Under the pieces are notes generated by a model, which saw only the letters and a list, made by a program, of their open reading frames with translations, did no database searches and had not been told where the DNA came from. A stretch of DNA of 35,986 nucleotides from an uncultured Clostridia bacterium (GTDB lineage: Bacteria > Bacillota > Clostridia > Christensenellales > UBA3700): NCBI GenBank assembly GCA_945992255.1, contig CAMFVQ010000033.1, positions 1 to 35,986 of the forward strand, given 5' to 3'. Position numbers and translations under genes: made by a program. Of this stretch, positions 1-7,528 are shown one piece after another; within the stretch, counting starts at the first letter, position 1; each line of letters starts with the position of its first letter.

Positions 1-170
1 AGCGCCCCTTATGGTAAGGGGAGCTGAGCGACACAAAGCATTGCGACTGTCGCTCTGAGGGGATAAGAATTGTTGCAAGAAGCAACTTGTGGACAATCCC
101 TATCGTCTAGTTTCCGCCTAAGGCTACAACTAGCCACTTCGCTTGCTTAGGGGCAGTCCTCTATAAGGTT
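1..170. repeat. Structured GC-richer intergenic element (possible dispersed repeat), left edge cut
   Basis: This stretch is rich in short perfect inverted repeats and has no convincing reading frame. CCCCTTA (5-11) pairs with TAAGGGG (15-21), GAGCGACA (26-33) with TGTCGCTC (48-55), and GTTGC (72-76) with GCAAC (82-86). Further on, CCTAAG and CTTAGG bracket positions 117-151. It is GC-richer than the AT-rich sequence after it. A chain of hairpins like this resembles multi-copy intergenic elements in Clostridia, but only one copy lies here, so calling it a repeat is inference. Confidence 0.35.
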
Positions 171-244
171 GGCAAGCCGAAAGGGATTGACAAGCCAAGC
201 CATATTTATAGTCTATAACTATTCCATAGTTCCTTCATATAGTA

Positions 245-274
245 GTGTAGCAAGGGCAAAAGCCCTTGCTACAC
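245..274. other. Perfect 13-bp hairpin ahead of the Cys-rich gene
   Basis: GTGTAGCAAGGGC (245-257) and its exact complement (262-274) are separated by AAAA. No T-run follows on either strand, so it is not a classical terminator. It lies 10 bases before the ribosome binding site (285-293) of the gene at 300. It could be an mRNA 5'-end stabiliser or part of the structured element upstream. Confidence 0.5.
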
Positions 275-299
275 AAATCTCTCCAAAGGTAGGTAATTT

Positions 300-668
300 A
301 TGAAAGCCATAGAAATCATTATCGCAGTTGTCGCAGTTGCCATTGTGGTGGCATCAATCATCGGTGCTATTGTCCGCAAAAAGAAGGGCAAAGTAGGCTG
401 TTGCGGAGATTGTTCGAGTTGCAGCAAATGCCATACTATCCAGTACAAGCTCGACCCAAATGCGAACACTAACCAATCAGAGCAAGACAAAATTCCTTGC
501 AATTGCGACTCGAAAGAAAAAAGTGTCAAGTGTTGTTGTGGAGATTGTTCGAGCTGCAACACAACAAAACAAGCTGTCAATTTGTGCGGTTGTTGTGATT
601 GCTCTTGCGACAGCAGTGTAGCGGACGAAGAAAACAATAAAAACAATGAAGAAAATACAAAAGTATAA
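300..668 (+). CDS. Small Cys-rich membrane protein (FeoB-associated-like)
   Basis: A 122-residue protein with an N-terminal hydrophobic helix (about residues 4-25), a basic stop-transfer patch (RKKKGK) and a Cys-rich remainder with 17 cysteines. The octad CCGDCSSC occurs twice, and the DNA encoding it is also closely repeated (about 400-425 and 535-560), so it arose by internal duplication. One helix followed by a CxxC-rich tail is the plan of FeoB-associated Cys-rich membrane proteins, but no feoA or feoB lies here and the tail is longer than usual. A role in metal or Fe-S handling is inference. The start is supported by AAAGGTAGG at 285-293. The C-terminus is acidic and Asn-rich. It is a single-gene unit with no clear terminator. 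Confidence 0.6.
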   Translation: MKAIEIIIAVVAVAIVVASIIGAIVRKKKGKVGCCGDCSSCSKCHTIQYKLDPNANTNQSEQDKIPCNCDSKEKSVKCCCGDCSSCNTTKQAVNLCGCCDCSCDSSVADEENNKNNEENTKV

Positions 669-760
669 ACAAAATCATAAAATAGTAAATATAATTCACT
701 TCAAATAATGTCTAGCAAACTAACCAATTTTGTAGCCGTGTGCGACATAAGGAGGTTAGT

Positions 761-871
761 TTGTTGCTTATATGCAAGTTTTTTCGGGGAAAAACAACGG
801 CAGAGTTTGGTATACAAGACAGAAAAATATCAACTAAAACAAATATCAATACAACAAAAAAAAGTTGCTAA
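761..871 (+). CDS. Doubtful 36-residue ORF behind a perfect ribosome binding site
   Basis: AAGGAGG at 749-755 lies five bases before a TTG codon that opens a 36-codon frame ending TAA at 869-871. The product would be basic (many Lys, Thr, Asn) and matches nothing I recognise. The Shine-Dalgarno sequence is the only reason to list it. Composition is that of AT-rich spacer, and the frame may be chance. Confidence 0.15.
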   Translation: MLLICKFFRGKTTAEFGIQDRKISTKTNINTTKKSC

Positions 872-897
872 AACTTTAACAATTATTATAAAAATTG

Positions 898-926
898 TTG
901 AAATAGTTGTTTTAGTAGAGTATAAT
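898..926 (+). promoter_or_regulatory. Promoter of the small membrane protein gene
   Basis: TTGAAA (898-903), a 17-base spacer and TATAAT (921-926), 22 bases before the ATG at 949. Transcription should start near 933, giving a very short leader that contains AAGGAG (935-940). Confidence 0.7.
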
Positions 927-948
927 AAAAGAAAAAGGAGTTATAGTT

Positions 949-1167
949 ATGGGAAAGAAAATTGGCGGTGGATACTTTGGAATGGGTAAAATTCTCAGCA
1001 TTATTTTTGCTATTATACCTATCACCAATCTTATTTTTGGTATTGTAATCAGAGCAAAAAGGAAAAACATTTTGGGCATAGTACTCAATATTTTGTTGTT
1101 CCCAATCTTTTGGATTATTGACCTTGTGTCAATCATTGTCAAGAACAGAATTTTCGTTTTGGCATAA
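949..1167 (+). CDS. Small two-helix membrane protein
   Basis: A 72-residue protein starting at ATG 949, eight bases after AAGGAG and downstream of a consensus promoter, so expression is well supported. Two hydrophobic segments (about residues 13-35 and 42-64) are separated by a short basic loop (RAKRKN). Size and layout recall small bacterial membrane proteins such as the Pmp3/YqaE group, but the characteristic residues of that family are not evident, so no function is assigned. A longer frame overlapping its start (from 708) has no ribosome binding site and is not taken as a gene. Confidence 0.65.
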   Translation: MGKKIGGGYFGMGKILSIIFAIIPITNLIFGIVIRAKRKNILGIVLNILLFPIFWIIDLVSIIVKNRIFVLA

Positions 1168-1296
1168 ACGAGGCGTTTATCAGCGACATACAAGCACAAA
1201 TTTGTCACTGCAAGGCAAACATAACTTTGTGGAGAATTTTTGCGATAATCATCTCAAACAAAATATACGCAAGAGAAGTAATCAAGCAAACAACTG

Positions 1297-1322
1297 CAAG
1301 CACCCTCAGGGTGCTTGTTTTT
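1297..1322 (+). terminator. Rho-independent terminator
   Basis: CAAGCACCC (1297-1305) and GGGTGCTTG (1309-1317) form a perfect 9-bp stem with a TCA loop, followed by TTTTT (1318-1322). It ends the transcript of the small membrane protein. The 1168-1296 stretch before it holds no gene I can support. Confidence 0.85.
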
Positions 1323-1331
1323 ATCTCAAAA

Positions 1332-1362
1332 TGCAAAAAGTCGATATGTATTGAGTTTTTGG
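1332..1362 (+). repeat. Dispersed palindromic repeat, copy 1
   Basis: A copy of the window-wide element: TGCAAAAA arm, core TCGATATGTATTGA, then GTTTTTGG. The core differs from the consensus TCGATATGTATCGA by one C-to-T change. It follows the terminator at 1297-1322. Confidence 0.7.
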
Positions 1363-1425
1363 ACAATGTACAAGACAAAATACAAAACTTATACAAAACT
1401 TGTGCAGGAATTTTGTCACAAAAAT

Positions 1426-1454
1426 TTGTATTTGACCAAATGCTATGATATAAT
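1426..1454 (+). promoter_or_regulatory. Promoter of the nrdG-like gene
   Basis: TTGTAT (1426-1431), a 17-base spacer and TATAAT (1449-1454), 16 bases before the ATG at 1471. A TTGACC at 1432 is too close to the -10 to serve. The promoter position excludes upstream in-frame starts such as 1315. Confidence 0.6.
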
Positions 1455-1470
1455 CGGAGTAGGTGAAATT

Positions 1471-2169
1471 ATGGAAATACATGGACTAAACAAACTTACC
1501 CTAGTAGACTATGACAAAAAGACAGCTTGCACGATTTTTACAGGCAGGTGCAATATGCGTTGTCCGTTTTGCCAAAACTCTTCACTCGTGCTTGACCCCC
1601 ATTCCCAACCACTTATCTCGCACGAAGAGATTTTTGACTATCTTGACAAACGCCGTGGCATACTCGACGGAATGTGTATCACAGGAGGCGAACCCACTCT
1701 CCAATCCGACCTTGCCGAGTTTTGCAGTCAAGTCAAATCAAGAGGCTTTTTGGTAAAGCTCGACACCAACGGAACCAATCCAAGCGTAGTCAAAGACCTT
1801 GTTGCCAACAAGCTCGTGGACTATGTTGCAATGGACATCAAGAACAGCCCAGACCACTATGCTCGCACTATTGGACTAGACAAGTTTGATATGTCCAAAG
1901 TGAAAGAAAGCGTAGAGTTTTTGCTCTCAGATGAGGTCGATTATGAATTCCGCACAACGGTAGTATCCCAATTCCATACCGCCGAGGACTTTCACGCAAT
2001 CGCCAAATGGATAAAAGGTGCCAAAAGATACTTTTTGCAAAAGTTCGTGGACAGTGGAAGCCTTATAGCCGACGGCTTGTCCGCTTGCTCAGATGAACAA
2101 ATGAAAATCTTCCAAAAAATCATGAACGACGCAGGCGTTCCAACCAGCCTCAGAGGCGTGGACTACTAG
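1471..2169 (+). CDS. nrdG: Anaerobic ribonucleoside-triphosphate reductase activating protein (radical SAM)
   Basis: A 232-residue radical-SAM protein. The CxxxCxxC cluster-binding motif is C27-C31-C34 within GRCNMRCPFC. The SAM-contacting TGGEP is at 71-75 and a DTNG strand follows. The short N-terminus, the early cluster motif and the length fit the NrdG2-type activase, which uses a [4Fe-4S] cluster and SAM to place the glycyl radical on class III ribonucleotide reductase in anaerobes. ATG 1471 is chosen because AGGTG (1461-1465) precedes it and the -10 hexamer ends at 1454, which rules out the longer frame. The partner reductase nrdD is not in the window. Other glycyl-radical activases share this fold, so the exact partner is inferred. 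Confidence 0.8.
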   Translation: MEIHGLNKLTLVDYDKKTACTIFTGRCNMRCPFCQNSSLVLDPHSQPLISHEEIFDYLDKRRGILDGMCITGGEPTLQSDLAEFCSQVKSRGFLVKLDTNGTNPSVVKDLVANKLVDYVAMDIKNSPDHYARTIGLDKFDMSKVKESVEFLLSDEVDYEFRTTVVSQFHTAEDFHAIAKWIKGAKRYFLQKFVDSGSLIADGLSACSDEQMKIFQKIMNDAGVPTSLRGVDY

Positions 2170-2274
2170 AAGATATTGCAACTTTGAAGTAAATTGCTAG
2201 TGTAGAAAAATATAAAGCATGGCAGAATAAGAGTAAATAGTATAAACAAAGACGGTCGTTTATAGAGAATAAAG

Positions 2275-2304
2275 AAAAGAGCTTGTTTTTAATCAAGCTC
2301 TTTT
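2275..2304. terminator. Bidirectional terminator between convergent genes
   Basis: An 11-bp perfect stem, AAAAGAGCTTG (2275-2285) with CAAGCTCTTTT (2294-2304), eight-base loop. The A and T tracts of the stem serve both strands. It lies between the nrdG-like gene (plus) and the endonuclease gene (minus). Confidence 0.8.
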
Positions 2305-2342
2305 CACTTCTTCAAATCATAAAATCGATAAAGATAAGGTGA

Positions 2343-3920
2343 TTAAGCAAATTTATTATGCATTTGTTCTACTATTGTTTCTTTATATGAACGCATATCA
2401 ATCAAGTTTAAACGCTTTTGTGTTGTATCAACAAAGCTATTTATATCGTAAGCTTTTATATAACAATTATCTTTATCTTGTATTATCATTCCAATGAGAG
2501 CGTTTCGGTAGAATTCCTCTGTATCAAGGCAGACTATTGGTGCGACAAAAGATAAATAGTTTGTTTCGCTTTCGCTTTGTTGCAAGTGTCGAATGCAATT
2601 TGCAGTCTCATTGTTTAATTGTTGAGTTTTATTGCGTATTAAAGTTACCTCAACTAGCCAATTTGTTGTTTTGGAAGTTATATTGATATCTCCAATGTTG
2701 CCCGGAGCATGTTGATATGGAATTCCTTTGTCATCAGCTTTATAATTTGGTTTTACAATGTATTCATCCCCATATTTTAGATAAATTAAAATTGAAACAA
2801 AGAATTCTAGTTTGAGAGGTTTTTGTATATACCAAAACAATTTTTCATTGCTATCGGAAGAAATAGATTTAATCATGTCGATGATTTTTGTCTCTGTTAA
2901 AGAATAATCGCTAATCACTTTATGTAAAACAGCATTATAGTTTGAGAGAACAAAACTTTCTTGTTCTCTATATAATGATATGCTCTCTATCAATTGAGGT
3001 GTGATTTTTCCTATTTCTCTAAAATATTGGAGTTCGTTTTCTTTGGCTTCTTCGGAAATCTTAAAATCTAGATTTAATATGAACAATAAGAAATCTTTTC
3101 TATTTTCATTAATAGAAATAAGTAAATTTCCAGACTTATTTTCAACAGAAATAAGTCCTGTTAGTTGAAGAACTCTAAAGACGGTATTACCATAGTCATT
3201 AACAACTGTTTGTTTCTTATTGACTTTGGGATGCAATTCATCTATATCGCTATAGTTGGAGACTATATAATTATACATTGCATCCATGTTGTTTCCTAGT
3301 TTTGTTCTGGCAATTATGTCTATGAAAGAACTAACATCCCCATTGTCGCTAAATAAAGACAAGATAAATTGAGGGTATGAAAGGCTATGTCCACTTTCTT
3401 TTAATTTTAAAAGGACCTTAAGTATAAAAGAGAAATAATTGAAATCATTTAGAACCCTTCTATAAGGTGACTTTCGCCAAAATCTTAGACATTGTAGTGC
3501 AAATGCCTCTGATACTTCGAGTCTTTTATCTAGTAAAGCTTTTGCTGTGTCAGATATTTCAATTTTATCATTGTATTGAGTATATATAAAACCTAATTCA
3601 GACAGAGTTTTCAAATATCTTGTAAATGCTGCTTGATAGCCAGTAGGGAAGCCCCATTCATTGTTATGACTTAAGGAAGTTCTGATAAAAAGTTTTATTT
3701 CCTCGCAGGACGAATTGTCAACATCTAATTTATTACTTTCAACAGCTTTGCTAGTAAAAAGGTCTTTATATATTTCGAGTATTGTTTCGTCATTAAGAAT
3801 TTCTCCCTCGTGTTTTGCAAAAACAGAAAGGATTTCTGGATAACGCTCTGGGTTGCGAACAGCAACTTCCATTGCCATTTGTTTATATAATCTTTTACCA
3901 TGTTTTACTTTATTTGGCAT
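2343..3920 (-). CDS. AlwI-family type IIS restriction endonuclease
   Basis: A 525-residue protein resembling AlwI-family type II endonucleases, the group that includes MlyI, PleI and BstNBI, which cut a few bases outside short asymmetric sites. The C-terminal nuclease region has APGNIGDI (Asp411) followed by LVEVTL (Glu424) and then the Q...E....RHL pattern, as expected of a PD-(D/E)XK-type centre in this family. The N-terminal half would hold DNA-recognition helices. ATG 3920 is preferred to the GTG at 3932 because GAGG lies six bases before it. It is 20 bases downstream of the methyltransferase gene, in the same operon. The recognition sequence cannot be read from the protein; GGATC and GAGTC are the known family specificities. 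Codon use is AT-rich, as is common for mobile R-M genes. Confidence 0.85.
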   Translation of the reverse strand: MPNKVKHGKRLYKQMAMEVAVRNPERYPEILSVFAKHEGEILNDETILEIYKDLFTSKAVESNKLDVDNSSCEEIKLFIRTSLSHNNEWGFPTGYQAAFTRYLKTLSELGFIYTQYNDKIEISDTAKALLDKRLEVSEAFALQCLRFWRKSPYRRVLNDFNYFSFILKVLLKLKESGHSLSYPQFILSLFSDNGDVSSFIDIIARTKLGNNMDAMYNYIVSNYSDIDELHPKVNKKQTVVNDYGNTVFRVLQLTGLISVENKSGNLLISINENRKDFLLFILNLDFKISEEAKENELQYFREIGKITPQLIESISLYREQESFVLSNYNAVLHKVISDYSLTETKIIDMIKSISSDSNEKLFWYIQKPLKLEFFVSILIYLKYGDEYIVKPNYKADDKGIPYQHAPGNIGDINITSKTTNWLVEVTLIRNKTQQLNNETANCIRHLQQSESETNYLSFVAPIVCLDTEEFYRNALIGMIIQDKDNCYIKAYDINSFVDTTQKRLNLIDMRSYKETIVEQMHNKFA

Positions 3921-3940
3921 ACTTGACCTCACTGAAAATA

Positions 3941-6094
3941 TTAATAATTTGTTACAAGAACTTCGCGATGAGGTTCTTTTTTTGTATTGTTATGATAATC
4001 TAAATAATTGCTTTTGATTTCATGAACATTATATTTTAGAGACCATTTCTCAAAAATTTCATTCTTATTTCCTTTGTCTTCGATAAGATTTGATATGGCA
4101 AACTTAACTTTTTTAGCGTTTAGAGTATCTAGCATATTCAACAAATCAATCTCATCAAACTCTGACCAAATTTTATTATATTCAGACTTTGAAATAAGAT
4201 AAGGAGGGTCTAAATAAATAAAATCATTTTCTGAAAATGTCCACATTTTTAGAAATTCTCTAAAATCAACAGGGTAAAACATTACTTCGTTTTTTCTACA
4301 AAAATCAAAGTAGTGATTAAGTGCAGTTACTACATTAGAATTAAAATCAACATTGCCTACTGGCAAATTGAATTCTCCATTGGAATTGAACCTTAGCATT
4401 CGATTGAAACCATAAATAATCAGCATATAAAGTAGTTCCATATTTTGCTTATTAGTATTAAAACATTTTTTCATTGCGTCATATCCCTCTTTATTAAATT
4501 GGGCAAAATAAGTCTTGACGTATTTAGTTTTTAATTCTTTGGGAATAATAGATTGTCTATAAGATGCACTAAGGGTATATTTGCTTTCTAGTTTTTTTAC
4601 CATATCAAAGAATTGCTGAGGGTTATGAGAATAAGAGTTTAGCATGTTATGCAGTTTTATCATATATTCATCTGAATCACCTAAAACAAACCTTTTGGCG
4701 GTTACATTAAGGAATGAACTTCCCCCACCACAAAAGGGTTCAAAATATGTGCTAATATTTTTTGGGAAAAGTGGTAGTATTTGAGACATTAATTTATATT
4801 TGTCACCAACGTAAAAGAAAGGAGAGCGAATTATTTTTGGGGGTATATATTGAGTATGTGAATTCACTTGAGTTATAAAAATAATTTCCTTATGATTTAC
4901 AATATCAGTTTTACCTGCGTTGAACGCTTTGAACGGCATTTCATATTTTGTAGTTTTTCCTTTTTTTGTAAGTATTGACTCAATTTCTTCTAAGGTCATT
5001 TTGTTTTCGGAAGATGAACTTTTGGAATTGTAGGTGTTGTTATAAGAGACAACGATATATTTACAATTTAAAGTTTCAATTAATTCGGTAAATGCTTCTT
5101 TTGCAGAATTAGAGCAATACTTACTCATATTTTCGGCAGGAGGTTTTAATGCTGTGCCAAACAATTGAGGTTTTTCCCATTTTGTTATGTTTTCTAAAAC
5201 ATGATAAAAACGGCTATATTGTCTCGATGAATATGGTGGGTCTATATATACAATGTCGGCGGTTATTGTTTTTGCTAAAATATTTGAATCTTGTCTAAAT
5301 ATTGATATGTTTTTCCCCATTTCAATTGTGTCATAAGGGGTAATTAAATCGAAAACAAAGCGACGGGGAATAGTTTTACCTTTAAAATATGCTTCATAAT
5401 GTCCGACAGTATTAGCGCATTTGTCAAGAGAATAAAGAAGAGATGCTATCAAAATGCTATATTCTCTTTCAGTCAATGTTTCTTTTTTATCTTCAATATC
5501 TTGTCGGATAAACCCTATAGCTTTGGCATCGCCTTGTTCAAAATATTTGTTTCCATAGTTGAGGGAGGCATAGTTTTCTTGGAGTAAATCATAATCTAAA
5601 GAGCTATAAACTTGTTTAAATGCTAGCAATTTAGATATGTCAAATTCGGCATTCATAAAGAATGCTTTATAAATAATTTCGTTAGAAAACAAAAAATCGT
5701 TCAAAATAAAACTATCAAAAGTTTCAAGCAATGTGTCGGTAATTATTCCTGTTCCTGCGAATATATCGCAAAAAGAATGAGTGTTTGGGCAATTTTGTAA
5801 AATCAACTCTTTAATCCATTCTTTTAATTTTAATTTGCATCCAGTATATCTTCTATTGCCAATATTATATTTTGTTGTTTCATTATTTTTTTTTAGTCCC
5901 AATAAATAATCCGCAGATATTTGGAACTTAATACAAATATCCCTCAATGCTTCAAAGCTGGGTTTGCTTTTACCTGCAATCCAATCACTCACTTGAGATT
6001 GATTTACATTTACTGAATTTGCAAACGAAATTTGAGTTAGGTTGTTTTTTTCCATTAAGTTTGTTATTGTCCTAGAAAAGTTTGCTTTTGTCAT
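3941..6094 (-). CDS. Fused XRE regulator and double DNA adenine methyltransferase
   Basis: A 717-residue modification enzyme with three parts. Residues about 5-68 form a Cro/C1-type helix-turn-helix (SQVSDWIAGKSKPS region), like the controller proteins of R-M systems. Residues about 80-410 form a first adenine methyltransferase (FAGTG about 112-116, DPPY about 285-288). Residues about 424-717 form a second, Dam-like one (FYVGDKY, FEPFCGGG about 451-458, DPPY about 629-632). Two catalytic domains suit an asymmetric site, one per strand, as in the FokI methylase. ATG 6094 is chosen over the codon at 6115 because AAGGCAGG lies about seven bases upstream of it. The fused HTH could autoregulate the operon; this is inferred. 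It matches the AlwI-type endonuclease encoded next. Confidence 0.85.
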   Translation of the reverse strand: MTKANFSRTITNLMEKNNLTQISFANSVNVNQSQVSDWIAGKSKPSFEALRDICIKFQISADYLLGLKKNNETTKYNIGNRRYTGCKLKLKEWIKELILQNCPNTHSFCDIFAGTGIITDTLLETFDSFILNDFLFSNEIIYKAFFMNAEFDISKLLAFKQVYSSLDYDLLQENYASLNYGNKYFEQGDAKAIGFIRQDIEDKKETLTEREYSILIASLLYSLDKCANTVGHYEAYFKGKTIPRRFVFDLITPYDTIEMGKNISIFRQDSNILAKTITADIVYIDPPYSSRQYSRFYHVLENITKWEKPQLFGTALKPPAENMSKYCSNSAKEAFTELIETLNCKYIVVSYNNTYNSKSSSSENKMTLEEIESILTKKGKTTKYEMPFKAFNAGKTDIVNHKEIIFITQVNSHTQYIPPKIIRSPFFYVGDKYKLMSQILPLFPKNISTYFEPFCGGGSSFLNVTAKRFVLGDSDEYMIKLHNMLNSYSHNPQQFFDMVKKLESKYTLSASYRQSIIPKELKTKYVKTYFAQFNKEGYDAMKKCFNTNKQNMELLYMLIIYGFNRMLRFNSNGEFNLPVGNVDFNSNVVTALNHYFDFCRKNEVMFYPVDFREFLKMWTFSENDFIYLDPPYLISKSEYNKIWSEFDEIDLLNMLDTLNAKKVKFAISNLIEDKGNKNEIFEKWSLKYNVHEIKSNYLDYHNNTKKEPHREVLVTNY

Positions 6095-6406
6095 AGTTGT
6101 ACCTGCCTTTCTCATAGTATAGCATACTTTTTAAATCTTTGCACTAAAATTATGGGAATTTCGATAATTAAAAAATTTTCATTATAATTTCCAAAAGTCA
6201 AGCAGATTTTTAAATTTTATATCTTAAAAATATATAAAGACTATTCGATCAACTCTGTTTTTTTGCACCTCTTAAGGTGTAAAATGTATTCGTTTCGTGC
6301 GACAGCCCACTTTACACAAGGCGACCGTTTTTATGGATTTTGCTTCGCAAATGGCGATTGTCAAACTAATGTTTTGCACAATCGACTGCAAGGCTACGCA
6401 TTATCA
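6095..6406. other. Intergenic region upstream of the R-M operon
   Basis: Very AT-rich from 6120 to 6240, presumably holding the minus-strand R-M promoter; TATGCT/TATACT-like -10 sequences lie near 6116-6126 (reverse strand) without a convincing -35, as expected if the fused HTH activates or represses it. Around 6258-6286 an imperfect hairpin (TTTGCACCT / AGGTGTAAA) lacks a usable T-run. CGATTGT and ACAATCG form a loose inverted pair at about 6354-6384. No gene is supported here. Confidence 0.4.
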
Positions 6407-6433
6407 TTTGCTTGATATGTATCGAGTTTTTGG
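6407..6433 (+). repeat. Dispersed palindromic repeat, copy 2
   Basis: TTGATATGTATCGAGTTTTTGG at 6412-6433. The left half is degenerate, but the core matches the consensus in all but one position. It ends three bases from the stop codon (6437-6439) of the ferritin-like gene on the minus strand. Confidence 0.65.
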
Positions 6434-6436
6434 CAG

Positions 6437-6934
6437 CTATTGGGTGTCCAGTTCGCTTAGTAGTTGCTCAAAAACAGCTATATGGCACTCTTCATCTTGG
6501 ACAATTCTTTCGATGAGGGCGACAAGGCTTGGATTGGATATTTGGTGCAAAGAACGGCGATAGTTGGCAATAGCCAGCTTTTCGGCGCATATATTGTTGG
6601 AGAGTATTTGGGGTAGGCTCTTACAATAGTTTAGACTACTGCCTGACCAAAAGCAAGTCCTAGAAGCGATGAGTGGATCGGTGCCTGCTTGGGCAAGCAC
6701 TTTGCCCAACAATTCGTGGTGGCGCATTTCGACAATGGCGACCTGCTCCAAAGCGCGTGCAATATCAGGGTGAGAGCTTGCCAAAATATAGTGTTGGTAT
6801 ATGTATTGGAGTATAGCGGTTGTTTCGCCCATTCTGCCCGAATAGTCGTTGACCAGCGGAGCAATTTCTTTGGGCAGGAGCTTTCCCACCACGGCAGGAT
6901 ATGGGGCAGACAGAGCATATTGGAAGTTTTGCAT
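6437..6934 (-). CDS. Ferritin-like di-iron domain protein
   Basis: A 165-residue four-helix protein with the ligand pattern of the ferritin/rubrerythrin superfamily: Glu in GETTAIL (helix 1), ExxH in EMRHHEL (helix 2), Glu in AEKLAIANY (helix 3) and ExxH in DEECHIAVF (helix 4). All expected carboxylate and His ligands are present, so a di-iron or manganese centre is likely. It lacks a C-terminal rubredoxin domain, so it is not a classical rubrerythrin. It resembles the small bacterioferritin/Mn-catalase-like proteins common in anaerobic Clostridia, where peroxide scavenging is the usual proposal. The start is set by AAGGAG five bases upstream. It is monocistronic and divergent from secG. Confidence 0.75.
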   Translation of the reverse strand: MQNFQYALSAPYPAVVGKLLPKEIAPLVNDYSGRMGETTAILQYIYQHYILASSHPDIARALEQVAIVEMRHHELLGKVLAQAGTDPLIASRTCFWSGSSLNYCKSLPQILSNNICAEKLAIANYRRSLHQISNPSLVALIERIVQDEECHIAVFEQLLSELDTQ

Positions 6935-6959
6935 AATCTCTCCTTATAGCTTTTTGTTT

Positions 6960-6989
6960 ATAATATTCGCCGCAGGATACAAGTGTGAA
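6960..6989 (-). promoter_or_regulatory. Promoter of the ferritin-like gene
   Basis: On the minus strand TTCACA (6989-6984), an 18-base spacer and TATTAT (6965-6960), 26 bases before the start codon. It is a good match, one base off consensus at the -35. Confidence 0.5.
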
Positions 6990-7032
6990 TTGGGATATGT
7001 TGGGCAAAATAATAAAAAATAGCTCAAAACAG

Positions 7033-7061
7033 TTGAAATTTGGATTGCGTTATGTTATTAT
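7033..7061 (+). promoter_or_regulatory. secG promoter
   Basis: TTGAAA (7033-7038), a 17-base spacer and TATTAT (7056-7061). Transcription should begin near 7068, leaving a short leader with GGAGG at 7081-7085. Confidence 0.65.
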
Positions 7062-7095
7062 ATTTGCGCAATCAAAAAATGGAGGATTGTTATAG

Positions 7096-7392
7096 ATGAA
7101 ATTTATGAGTATTCTATCAGCAGCTTTGATACCAGTAGAAGTTACCAACTGGCTCAGACCAACACTACAAATTCTTATGGCTTTGGTGAGTGTAGCTGCT
7201 ATTGTTATAATTATGATGCAAAAAGGAACCAACAACAATATCGGTGTAATCGGTGGACAAGAGACTGATACTTACGCAGGAAAGAACAAGGCAAAGTCCA
7301 AAGAAAGTATTCTTCGCAAGCTTACAATCGTCATGGGAGTTTTGTTCTTGGTAATCTCTATTGTATTCTTCATCACATTCTTGGAGAAATAA
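7096..7392 (+). CDS. secG: Preprotein translocase subunit SecG
   Basis: A 98-residue protein with two membrane helices (about residues 23-43 and 74-96) joined by a polar loop with the family pattern: MMQKG..... GxxGG and then the basic stretch KNKAKSKES before helix 2. SecG is the small accessory subunit of the SecYEG protein-conducting channel. The N-terminal extension before helix 1 is slightly longer than usual. GGAGG at 7081-7085 sets the start. The gene has its own promoter and terminator. It is often found upstream of rnr-smpB in Firmicutes; here rnr is absent and smpB follows directly. Confidence 0.9.
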   Translation: MKFMSILSAALIPVEVTNWLRPTLQILMALVSVAAIVIIMMQKGTNNNIGVIGGQETDTYAGKNKAKSKESILRKLTIVMGVLFLVISIVFFITFLEK

Positions 7393-7417
7393 TATAGAGT
7401 ATCGGCAAACAACTATC

Positions 7418-7446
7418 AGCCCTTTCACCTAGTGGAAGGGCTTTTT
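7418..7446 (+). terminator. secG terminator
   Basis: AGCCCTT..CAC (7418-7427) pairs with GTG.AAGGGCT (7431-7442), with one T-G wobble and a CTA loop, followed by TTTTT. It separates secG from smpB. Confidence 0.85.
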
Positions 7447-7492
7447 ATTTGGGCAAAATGCAAAAAAATCCCAACAAAATATTGAATATATC

Positions 7493-7521
7493 TAGTCAAA
7501 AGACACAAAAAAGTATATAAT
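7493..7521 (+). promoter_or_regulatory. Promoter driving smpB, abutting the start codon
   Basis: TAGTCA (7493-7498), a 17-base spacer and TATAAT (7516-7521). The predicted start point (about 7528) coincides with the smpB ATG at 7529, so the mRNA would be leaderless. No Shine-Dalgarno sequence precedes the ATG. Confidence 0.5.
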
Positions 7522-7528
7522 AAATAAT

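Noticed and set aside
708-989. 93-codon frame overlapping the small membrane protein gene
   Set aside because: No ribosome binding site, low-complexity Lys/Ile-rich composition, and the promoter and ribosome binding site of the next gene lie inside it.
6258-6286. Hairpin TTTGCACCT/AGGTGTAAA as a terminator
   Set aside because: The T run is on the wrong side for either strand's gene end, and the stem contains a mismatch.
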